This document shows positions 24,201 to 36,200 of a stretch of 64,000 nucleotides of DNA, in pieces (the stretch's first letter is position 1; the number at the start of each line of letters is the position of its first letter). Where the stretch lies: NCBI GenBank assembly GCA_009760855.2, contig WPIO01000046.1, positions 1,727,501 through 1,791,500 on the forward strand, read 5' to 3'. The DNA is from Cristatella mucedo. Its lineage: Eukaryota > Bryozoa > Phylactolaemata > Cristatellidae. Position numbers and translations under genes: made by a program. Below the pieces are notes generated by a model, which made no database searches, had not been told where the DNA came from, and saw nothing but the letters and a program-made list of their open reading frames with translations.

Positions 24201-27200
24201 TTTTGTGCAATAATTATCCAGGGGATAGTTGAGGCCGAAGGGCGGTCTCCCTATCGGACATTATATTCCCATTCTATATGCTCTGGTCAGGATTTTGTAT
24301 CTGCTTAGGGCTTTATAGAAGCTAATTATCAATCTCGGTGGATATGCTCTGCTGCTCTGCTGCAGACTCCATGCCCAGAACTAGGCCGAATCCTGTGTTG
24401 GCAATGCAAAGGGCTTCTTTCAGGGTACATATCATATGCAAATATTTGTTATTTAAACTTTGTCCCATTTTCATATCAAATGCAGAACTTAACCTTGCAG
24501 TTAAAACGTTTTATCTTTTGACGAGCATAAACATTTTTTATTCGTGGTTTTTTCGGCCATTTCTGGAAAGGTGCCAGAAGAAACCTGCTTGTTGCAAAAT
24601 GGCTGGCTTTATTTTATTCGTGCTGTTTAGTGTACGTTGGCTGCATGCTAAATTGGTGCTGAGTTCCAGTGGCTAGCAGGTCTCCGCTTTGCTAATTGAG
24701 CGATCAGCTAGACTCCGGTATCATACTATGCCAATAAGTGCTGCAGCAGCACTCCTGCCCCTATGCCCACTGTTTGATTGGGGGGGGGGCTGGGCTTGGG
24801 GTGAGAGTAAAAATGGCAAGAGTCTTGTGAATGCTTTTGCTCGGACCTAGTCCTGGTTTTACAGTATTTTAAGCGAGCTTCATCAACGTTTGGCTTTGCA
24901 CGTCATTTGTTCACTATTGTGTAGGTAGCTAGTTGTACTGCATCGTAGCAGCTGTACACAAGGCTTCTCGCATCTTCATAACTTTTGCTATTTGCCAAGA
25001 TATTGCGATTTTGGTCTATAGGAACCGTTCAGCATGCACCCTTGGACCTCGACTGCCGAGAATCTCACCTTCACAGCGACAACGACAGTGCTGATGAAGA
25101 AGACAAGCCCATTGAAAGCAAGATGTTTCCACAGCAATGCTTACCTTTATCGCGATCGTCAGCATTCACAGACGTGACTCTTAAGCCGTTGCCCATTAAA
25201 GTAACTTCTCGAAAGGTATGATCCTTATGCGAAATCAATTGTCCTTTTATTTGATTTGACCATGTCTTGCCGGCCAGAGACTCCATTTGGGTCTCGTTAG
25301 GTTGCTCATGTCGCACGAATGCAAGACTGAGTGAACACAAAACTTGTATAGCACTGCAAGAGTTAGAGGACTGGCTGGGCATGTAGCAGCGATTAAGGCC
25401 TGATTAATTACCTGTTTAGCAGTGAATTCGACAGCCACACTTTGTCCCAATTGACCAGAAAGCAAGTCCTTAAAAAAAAACTTGGACATCATTTGGACCT
25501 ATATCAGAAATGCGCCTACAATGACCAAGGATAAACGTCTTAGATACGGGACACTGACAAGAGTTCATTATCTCTGTGGGTAATTTAAAAACCTGACCCC
25601 CACTTTTGAATTTATTCAGTGAATAAGTGGGTCTGAGAGCTAGTAAAACGGTATCGCCAAAGTGGGAACCTGATTTCTGGAAGACAAATCCAGCAATGCA
25701 TGGCAATCAGTGCCCAAGATGGTAGCTAATAGCAAGTCGTTTACCATAGAAGTGGGAACTTTCTGCTATGGGCACATTACCCTTAGCAGAAAGTTCAGCA
25801 CGGTAGCCAGTAGCTGTATGTTGTAAACTATAAACCCTAAACCCCCCCATTTCTAAAGAGCATGCAAATCCTAAACACTGAACCATAAATCCCAAACCCT
25901 TAATCCCAAACACTAAATACTAAACCCTAAAGATATATCGAAGCATGTTTTAATATATGTATATTTATTTATTTATATAAACATGTATTGCTATGCATAT
26001 GCACCGACAAAATCAAAGGACTGTCCGTATGGTTACTATGGGCTCATTACCATACCAAATTCCAGATCTAAGCTTATTGTTGATGGGCTGTATTTCGTTA
26101 GGCGGTTCACTATAGAAGTGGCCTGGTTTTGGCCATCTTTAACTACCAGCACTAGGGTTTTATGTCGATATTGTCCCTGGGATTCGTCCTTGATGTGCTT
26201 ATGCGTGCTGACACTGTGCATGCTGCCACTAGCCACATTTGCATGCTGACACTGCTTGTCACTCCTAACCATGTTATTCATGTTGTTTGTTTATCAAGCA
26301 CGATATTACTCACCATTCAGTTGTGTTTCCCTTTGCAGCAAATGTAAAGCGCCTAGAGAGAGAGATTGAGTTCTCTGAGGGCACTTTATCAAGTGCATTA
26401 TTATTATTATTATTATACTCTACTAGCATGTTGCTGGGCCATTCCATGCTGCGGCACAGCAATACTTGCCTGGTAAATAGGTCGTGTGGTGTCGTTCATT
26501 TAATCAGGTCATGGTCACCAAGGTCTGCTAGGTTTTACCGTTTTGACACCTATAATAATAATAATAATACATTGATATGGTACCCTCAGATAACTCAATC
26601 TCTTTCTAGGCACTTTACATTTGCTACAAAAGAAGCACGATCGAATGGTTAGTGGTAGCATGCTCAATTTTACAACAAGCATAACATGACACTTTTAGTA
26701 TCAATTTATTTTTGTGGGATGCTATGAGTCACTGACCACATGTATCGTGTTTACGCCGAGTGTTCTTTCTTACCTTCTAGAGATTCTGCATGCTTGTTGA
26801 AAAGAATGTGTTCATTTAAATACCAATCCCGAGTATTCTATCATGTCTAGCCCCACCCAACGTGGCCTTCAAATTCACTTATGTCGAATTGAATTAATGC
26901 GCATAAGGTAAGTCACTCGACCTGCTTTAACAAAAAACGGTTTGGCACCCTGGGTTTTTTAACTACATTTGTTGTTCATTGACTTATGGTGAAGTGATTG
27001 TCAACGCTCTGGAGGGCGAATTCAGCGTTTCGCGTTCCACATCTGTCGGCCACCACAAGCTGCCCTGCATTTGAGCAGATCCAGCCCTCCCAGTGCCAAT
27101 CATGAGCCCCTCCCACTGTAATCCGATAAAGTTTATATCTAACCCCAGGCCTCTGGTGCTCTCGTTTTGCTATTGCCTTTATAGGCGGATTTGGCGATAT

Positions 27201-30200
27201 CAGGCGGTGGCGCTGATGTGTCAGCTGCACCTTCTCAGGATAGGCCACCGTCACAGCCTTCGTCCCACAGTACTGGCTTTGCGGCCACAGCCAGCGAAGC
27301 TGAGGGTCAGGATGGTCATTCTCGGTCCAGGCTGGCCCCAGCAGTTTTCACACACAAGGGAGAAGTGTTCCGAATTCACAGCAAGCCGGCTGCTGATGCG
27401 GTCGCTGTTACAAACTTTGATGATGCAGTCGGCAAAGCAACCTTGCCCACTGCCTCATCCTCCTTTGCCGGATCAGCTACCGCTGGCGCTGTCATCGGCA
27501 GTGCCCACGACTCGGCCTCACCAGCCAGACCAAAATCTCAGCCTGCCCGCACTTTGCATAACATTGTGATGACAACGACCGATACGAACAATGTGGTGGT
27601 CTCGTCCAACACACAGGTGACGCTAGGTAAACATCGAATGCGTCAACAGTCGGGTGGCTCTCACCTCTTTCGATCCCTTTCTTTTCCTTCCTCTTTTGTT
27701 TGTTACACCCTTTACCTTGTTGCTCTTGACTGCCAGCCTGATAACTGTCTGCGCACAGGTGAACAGCCTAGATCGTCGAAGACGTCCGGTATGACGAAAG
27801 TAGCGGTGGCAGCAGCAGCTGCCACCGGCGGCACTGCTGCTACTGCCACCGCCCTGGCTAGCAGCCGAAATTCGCAGCTGAGGAATGGTTCGAAGTCATC
27901 GACCGCTTCTGCTGGCGCCGTGACACCGGCCACCTCCGGCGTGCTGCACCCGGCTGCTGTTACCACTTCGGGCAAGCCAGCACTTGTGCCGATCGCATCG
28001 AAGCCTCCGCGGGACTCGAGGTCGCGACAGGCTCAGGCGATGACGCTTCGGCCGGCGGTCCTGTGCTCCGCTCCCACTGGCTCGGTAGCGGCGGCTTCGC
28101 CCGCTAAGAGCAGCAGCAGTGGCAGCGGCGGGCCCCACGGCAGTGGCGGCAGCAGTGGCAGTCTCGCTGTAGCCACCGTCGTAGTGCCCGCAGCAGCGGG
28201 GCAGTCGCCGGCGCAGCCCACCCTTGTTGCGGCTGCTGCTTCGGCTGCTGCCGCCGCTGGTCACCAGCACGCCCACTACGCAGTCCTGCAGCCTGCGGCC
28301 GGCAGCCCAGGGCAGCCGGCCACCTCGTCTTCCTCGTTCCTGTCGACGACCATGAGGAACATGGTAGCACCTCAAGCAACGCAGAATGCAGCGCAGCAGC
28401 CGCCAGGTTCGTCACTGATTGGCTTGCGAGCGCGCACTGCCGGTGGGCAGCAGACTGTCGTGCCGAAGAGCCGTCTCCACACCGGCGGCCTGGGCAGTGC
28501 CACCTGGAAAAGTCAGCTGCTTGCTACGTTCCCCAGAAGGGGCGTCGCCTTGCCGTCGGCCGTCCGATTGAGCTTCGAGATCTGCCATGGTGCTCGTAAA
28601 CGCTTTCAGGTGGTATTGTAACTAGTTTCGTGATGCGGCCGTCCGTGAGCAACGAAGGATCACCTTCGCCTGGCGCTCGGTCGCCGGCACCGTCCACCGT
28701 CGCCATGCAGCTGTCGTCGTTGTCATCATCGCTGCCTGCAACTGCTTACCAGCAGCAGACAGCGCAATCGTCTCAGGTTCAGTGGTTCCACTTGCCGTGG
28801 CCGGCTCTGTCACCTAGCACGACTGGCAGCAGCATGGGCAACGGTGGCTTGGTGAGAATGGCCGTGAATAACGGCAGCCCGGCTCAGCTGCAGCCCGGCG
28901 GCATGGTCTATGGTGTGCAGCAGCCGTCGAACAACCATCAGGACACCAAGGTGAGGAAGAGTGGTTGCCATCTTTAGTCAGTGGTAGACATGTTGAATAT
29001 TGAAGCCCTGCAGGAGGAGGTCGTGCAGAGCCGTGTTTGTGTGCCGGCTTTCACTCGAACGGCGGTTGCTTCTGATGCTGACCGGTCGGTTAGGGAAGCC
29101 TTCTGTGGCATTGACACTGCTCTTGTTGTACATTCGAGTGCAGAAATATCGGTGAGGGCTCTTAAAGTGGCTGCCGGACCCAGAAAGTTCAGATTATGGT
29201 ATTAAAAAAGACGTTACTGCAAGCTGCTATAACCATGTAAAGTATTTAAAATGTAAGAATGCCTATTAGCTAATGTAGCATTGTAGCAAAGTTTCAGTAC
29301 AAGTATATTAATTTGAAGTGCTGAAATAATGTTACACCACTTCGATAAGCAATTACCTTTCTGAGCCCCTCTGGTGTAGAGTGAGCTAGGAATTCAAAAA
29401 CGTGTGGCATTTTCTCAAGTTTACATGAAGTTTGGGGAAAGTCGTGTAAACTTGAGGAAGGTCTTCATATGTGATACTACCCAGCTGTGCTCTGAGCCTT
29501 GTATTCACTTCATCCTAGGGCCACTCAGCGAGATTCGGGTCCAGAGATCGATCCTGGCCCTTCTGTTGGCATAAGGGCCTCAAATCGAATTCAACAGTGT
29601 AGCAGGAACAAATATTGCAGAAATGGATTAAGTGCCATGCCCACTAGATGGTTTAAGCTGAGTGCTCGTTCAGTTGGAATGACACATTTCAGCGTCTTGC
29701 AAATAAAATAACGCTGCCCACAAAGCCCATAAAATAACTATATAAATATATATAACCATAAAATAACTCAGCATACACAAAGCTGATGAATACCCGTAAG
29801 TCTGCCCGAAGCATGCTGTTAAACAAGGCAGTTGTGGAATCTTGTTTTCTTATGCAGGCGTCTCGTGGCTGCATCTCATTCCTGGCATTACGGACCACAG
29901 TGTGCACCCCACGTGCTTCGAAACACGGAAGTTCTGCCTGCCATAAGTCTCTAGGGAGATACGTTTATGTTTCAGCAGGATAATGGCCCAAAACATGCTG
30001 CAAAGTGGGTCAGAAAATGGATTTATGACTCGTCTGTTACCGTAATGGATTGGCCTACTCACTTGCCCTGTTTAAACCTCACTGAGCATCCAAGGGACAT
30101 CAAGGGACCAGCGACTGAGAAGCCCAATCTGCCTACACGTTGCTTCGAATGATACAGGGTCGGCATCACACGATACATTAGGTAGCTTTAATGCCCAGGC

Positions 30201-33200
30201 AGGAGCAGGCCGGTATCAAGAACCATGGTTGAACATGCTTAATTGCATGCTGTCGAAAGAGAAAGTTGTCTGCATGAAGGCTCATTGCACTGGGCACTGC
30301 AACGTTCTGGTGTAGTTCAAAATTAACATCTTGCCTTGATTCCAGGTATCTGCCACAGAAGTAGCCCCATACAATGACCCCTTGCTGCCTAATTTCACCT
30401 TTTTCTGAAAGCAATTATGATATTAACCTTTGTTGGAGCAGCGACACACTGCATGCATTTTCAGTCAGCTAAATGATGAATTGTACTTGCATCGCCCCAT
30501 TCGATTTTGTTCCAGTCTTCTAACCCACATCTAGCGAGCGGGTCTATTTAGCCTATTTATGCTTGACTGACAGAAGTGGCATTTTTTGCGTTCCAAACAA
30601 ACATACCGTGTCTGTCTAGTCGACGCATAATTGTATCCATACCGACTAGCTTCCCAGTTACAGTTTAAAGGCTGTAAGTATAAACCTTCATAGGTGTGAG
30701 TGTCTGCATTATAAATGATGTCGATTGTAGCCATCTTATTAAGAGTGTACCTCCGCAAAGTCTCACCAATTCAGAATTGTATAGCAGTTGTAACGTTGCT
30801 TCGTCTCATTTGGCCCAAAGCCCATATTTGGCCCTTTATAAATGCAGTCTTAGGTATGGTTTTAAGCATGCCGATTTGTGATAGTGTTAGGCTATACAAT
30901 AAGTGTAGCCGGTGCACTATTGTCTTCATACAATTGTGCTTGTCCAAGTACCTCCAAAAATGGTAATGCCGTGTTTTCGAGGTGGTTTCAAAAGGAGAAT
31001 TCGACTATTTTAAAATAAATGTTAAGGGCCGAAGTAGATCTCTTTTTTTCTGTTGTATATGCTGGTTTTGGAAAACCACATCCATGAAAGGCACTAGGCT
31101 AATTTGGCGCTTTTGTTCTTTGCGTTTCATCGTCGAAAGCCAAATACTTATCATAAAAAAGGAGCCGCCAATACTTTTGGGCAAGTGTGTGTGTGTGTCC
31201 TGCCTCACCTTTGGTGGTTTGGCATCGAATGTAAGGACTCGGTCTGCCTCCTAGTAGTAATCCTCTACGTTCTACTTTTGCCTTGGGCAATCTCCATGGC
31301 GACTGCATCGTTTATCCTGTTGGCCCTGCTGGGTTTTTGCATCGGTAGCCCGGTCTTAACAAAACGCAACTGTAGTGACAGCAGTATACCGTGGCCAGTT
31401 GTGCGTAATAGGAAAAAGCTATAGTTTGCCTTCGCAAGCAGTTTGCATCTGGTTTACACGAGCCTAGTAGAAAACGCTGCACAGGCTGACAGTAAACGCA
31501 AGTCGAAAAGTGAGCAGGAAGCAGTCATTTGTTGGAATTTTCTTGAGTCAGTCCTGCTTTCGACTTAATGAGCTGTTGATGTAGCTGGTGGCATGGTGCT
31601 TCATAATAGTAATAATAATAATAATAATAATGTACTTGATAAAGCCCCCTCAGAGAACTTAATCTCTTTCTAGGCGCTTTACATTTGCTGCATCATCGTT
31701 AGGGTAGCAGCTCTCTGCTAGTTTTGCTCTCGGTAGATTTTAATTACCATCGATCACCAAATCCTTCTTAAGGGCCTGTCATTTCGCCTAGGTATACTAG
31801 CACTGCACTGCAAAGGTTTAGGTCCTTTGTCTGTACGAGGTTTCAGACCCTAGATGTTAAGTGTCAACGGTCATTGGGTGAGCCTTTAAAGTATTGGGGT
31901 ACACTAGTGATTTGTGCTTGTTTCGCTTCTTTTCACAACTTGTACTCACCCTCGACTCTCCGATCTGATCGCTAAGTGCTAGAAAGGTACAAGAAAGAAA
32001 GAAAAAGAAAAGTACAGAAAGAAAAGTACAAGAAAGCATAACCTGTAACATCCCCCGTAGCATGTAACCAGCATCAAAAGGATCTTATGTATTATGCTCT
32101 TGACGAATTTCTAATCTCTGATGTCAAGGGTTTTTTGAATACCCGGATATGACCTCCAAATGATCTAGCTGGTTGTGAAATGCCATTTCTCGGAGCAAAG
32201 GCTGGATGAATCTGGCAGCTTATCGTGTTTTATATCCAGGTTCCTTTTGCCTAGGCGTAATTTGGTTGCTTTGCATATTTCAAGTGACATCGGTGTGCCT
32301 GTAAATTGAAAAAGTAAAGGGTAGCCAGTTTGACATTTATATATCGGCTGAAGAACCTTACCAACTCGCAATAGGCAATAAGGGATAGCATGTTGCAGGT
32401 CTCAAACCTGCAACCAGGTTCGTAAAGTGAAAGCACACTCTTTACCCTCAGGCTAAGTTCTAAAGCAAGCCGAGTCTGGGGCTCGCTCAGGATGCAGCTG
32501 CTGCCTCACTGCTTACGCCCTCGCCTCGCAGCGGTGCGCCGGCGGCGCTGCGGTTAGAGCTGTTTGTTACGGTTGCTTTGCAAGAGTCGCGCTTTGTCTG
32601 CCTTCGTTACACTTTTACCTCTGCCTTCCAAGCCATCGAACGATGGCATATGGTCCACCGCTGGCGCCCGGGGAGGGGCCTCGTCGGGCAGCTGGCTCTG
32701 CACTCGCTGGGTAATATTAATAGTAAGAATAATAGTAGGCCGTTAGCATAGCACCCTTGGAGAACGTAATCTCGATGCAGGCGCTTGACAACGCACTGCA
32801 AGAGAATCGATACCCATGAGGTAGGTGACATTCGCGGTATCAAGCATGCAAATGCAAACAAGTGCCATGGCTAGGCCAGCATGCTAAATCAAACATGAAT
32901 ACACAAATGGCCGCCGGTTGGTAACCTCCGGCCGGCAACATGCTCTCAATCATGCACAGGTGCGCATGTTGAGCTCTGTTTTCTTTATTGAGACTCACCG
33001 CCACTGCAGAAGAAGGGTGAAGATAAAGAAAAAGAAGAAGGTCAGTATCAATCCGACAGCAGGCAGGAAAGGGAGCTTAGCCCAAGCTGAAGGTGTAAAG
33101 TGTCACGGCAGCCCCATGCTGGTCAACTGGAAATCGGACTCTCCTAAGGCAGCCCACGCAGGGAAGAACTGCTCCCGGCACAGATGATAAAAAAAAAGCA

Positions 33201-36200
33201 GCCCATGGGCTTATAGGCCTTTGATGGTTCAATGGTGTTGTTGATGGCCGTTAACAGCCAGCCTCGCCCCAGCTCGCTACTAGCGGACGACCAGAGGAAA
33301 AAGCGGCAGCTCAATACCAAAGGGGAAGGGGAATTGAAGCCGGTCGGATGCAAAGAAAAGGCTCGTTTTTCGCCAATAGATTTCAAATTAGGCCAAGACA
33401 CGGCGATATGACTACATGCTGAGGAGGGGGTGGTGCAAAAACACGTTGGCGGAGGAATGAGGTCGGATAGGTAAACAGGTCGGATGGTGGGCTGGCGAAA
33501 GCTAGCGAAGTGACGGCGTGTAAGCCAGACTAAGGCTCTTGAAATCGCCTCTTATGCTTGATATGGGAGCCGTTGAAGCTCAGACAGCGCAGTGGTGCAA
33601 TGTGGGGCAGCTACACCGTTGACGACAGGCCAGACGAGCAGCTGAGCTTTGCACCAGTTGCCCAGACGATTAAGAGCACTAGCCAGGAGTCCTAAGCACG
33701 GTGAATTGCAGAAATGTAGACGAAATGTCACCGGCGTTTGAACTAGCTTGGCAGTCGCGCCCGGCCCAGCCAGCTGTTTGCAGCCGGTCCAGTAGCTGAC
33801 CAGCAAAGGGTCGTTGCCGATGGCCTGCTTTTGCCGCTCGCCCAATCTGCCTCGGTGCGCCAGCCGCTGCCCATTTGCTCTGCTGTTTTGTGGGAAGTGG
33901 CCGCTCGAGGCTTGGGCTTGCTCGGATGCTCCCCCGGAGAGACCGTCTCAATCCAGTCGGCTTCCAGTGGATCTTCCCTCTCGGTGGAGAAGGGGGGGCT
34001 CTCTTCAGTCTAGTCCGATCCACTCGAGCTGCTGCTAGTGCCTTGTTTGCTGCTGCTGTTGCTGCTGCTGCCGATGAGCAGTGAGCTGCCATCGTGTATG
34101 CTCTCGCCTTCGAAGGAGCAGCCAGCATCAAATAGCTGGCTGGTGTGATGCCTGGTAATGCCACGCTGTCCCAGCATGTATCTTCTCTTTTACTACCCCC
34201 CCCCACACCTCACGCAAATGTCATCGGTGTGGAGTCACGTTTCTGCTGCGCCCGTCTTTGTTGCTCGGCGCACTCTGACCGACTTACGTCCAGGTGGTCG
34301 TGCCTTTTGTCACCCAGAGTGGATTCGTCACGTCAGCTGCCGCTGTGTCCGTGTCCGGCGGGCCGTTTACTGCCAGCCTCGCCCCAGCCTCGCCTCACCA
34401 GCAGCAGTGTCAGCTGCGAGCACAAGCGACCCAGCAACAGCAGCAGCCGCCTCCTCACCAGCAGCCGCAGCCGCCGCCTCACCAGCAGCAGGTGCTGCAG
34501 CAGCAGCGCCCACCTCCGGCTTCGGCCGCCATGGCTCCACAGTCGGTCATACTCATACCTGCAAATCCGTCCAGGTACCGTAGTGCATTCTTTGTGAACT
34601 GACAGCATCTTGCCATGCCGTGGTGTGTCTGCGCACAGTGCACACATGTGCTCGCTCGCACATGCAGTGCGCGCTCATGCATCCGCGCACATTTTTGCAA
34701 GTCGCTAATGCATATGAGCTTCCGTGCATTTGCTACTGGCCATCTTGGGTGATACACAGCTATATCGGTATGTTTCTGCTGTCGTTTTCTTTTCTTTTCC
34801 TTTCTTGTGTGTTTGCTTGAACAGAGGTAGTAGGCTATGACACTGCCTGGTCAAGCTCTGTGTACAGGGCTGGTTTGCCGCTGGTGGCCCTTTTTGCTGC
34901 AGTGGGCAGTTCGATCCAGGCTGTTGACAATAAGCTGGTGGCTCAAACCCTAGGTTACGAATGCACAAAGCCCGAATTTACCAGACTAAGTAAAAGTAAA
35001 GTAAAGGAAGTCAGCTGATGCAGCAAGCTCATTTAAAAAGCAGCAGAAGAGCCTTGGCTGCCATCATTCTGCTTGCACTGTGCAATAAAAATTGCTTGCT
35101 GCGGGAGTTAAGCCCACGAACTGGGTCGTGTGAAGTGCAAGCACCTTACCCCTGGGCCGAGACCGGGATGAGGTCACTGAGGCAGATTCTTCCGAAGATG
35201 CTTTACTAGCTAACCGATGGGTTATATATGTTACGACGACGCGTGAATTTTGGCGTACATAGCTCCAGAGCTCAGTTTCTCTTCAAGTCGGTGTGCTAGG
35301 TTCAGCGCTGTAGCAGTTAGTTCAGCCCTTTGGGGCTGGCTCTGCTTGTCATGGTTTTGTGCATACACTTGCTTATTATGCTATCGGCTGAATGCAACCA
35401 AAGCATGGAGACATTCACTCTCTTGTTCTAGCTGAAGCAAAAATCTAGTCGTCTGTGGTGGCATGTGAGCTGCAATGACTTGTTATGCCTCTGGCATGTA
35501 GATCCTGGGTTCATCGTCCGATAACAGCATAATGCAGTTTCCTTTCTTTCTGGTCCTCCGATGTCCCTGGGAGGGTGTCGTAGCACTTAGTGAATCTCCG
35601 ACTCGAACTTGCAGCTCTGACTGTGCATATTCTGTTGAACTTTGGTTTCTAGTTATGCGCTACTCGGCTTGCGTAGGTCAGCTGCATGTACATGCCCATC
35701 TTTGACTTATCTGCCATGCGCTGTTCGTAGCGGCTGAGATTCTTCGCATGACAGCTCGTTGGCTGCAATCCCCGATTCACTGTAGTAGTGTGGGCTGAGC
35801 AAAAAGCAAAACACTGGCGCTGATGTCTGTTTTATTTCTAGGTCGTCAGCAGCAGTGGGTACAAGTAATCCTAATGGCAAGAGCGACAGCAGTAGTAGCA
35901 GCGGCAGCAGTGGCACTGCTCTAATTGCTCCTCAAGGTAGGTCTATACACGTGTGTGCAGCGATATGCGGCCATGGGCTGACAGGCTTCACGACTGCGCG
36001 CTGGCGCTTGAAACCGCCCGTGGCTCTGCTTGCACTTCAGTGCAAAGTCACACTGCTGGCAGCTGCTACCCTGGATTGCCGGGGAAACCATGTAATCGCC
36101 TGATTTTACCAGTTGCCAGTCGTCAGCTGTCCTGTTTCAAATGTAAATTGATGAGCCTGCGACTGCCCATCCAGCAGTCATCGTTAATTACCGGCTACTC

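Larger units (their letters stand above)
28951..34293 (+). other. CIC intron 11 (5.3 kb)
   Basis: Joining exon 11 straight to exon 12 gives [15 protein letters not shown], with phase 0 on both sides. The intron contains two Tc1/mariner fragments, a LINE-A tail, a SINE-2 copy, LINE-B and LINE fragments and an unexplained GC-rich block at 33753-34100. Confidence 0.6.

Noticed and set aside
33010-33041. Tiny Lys/Glu-rich exon ([10 protein letters not shown]) between good-looking AG and GT sites
   Set aside because: Exons 11 and 12 join in phase without it, and its length would break the frame.
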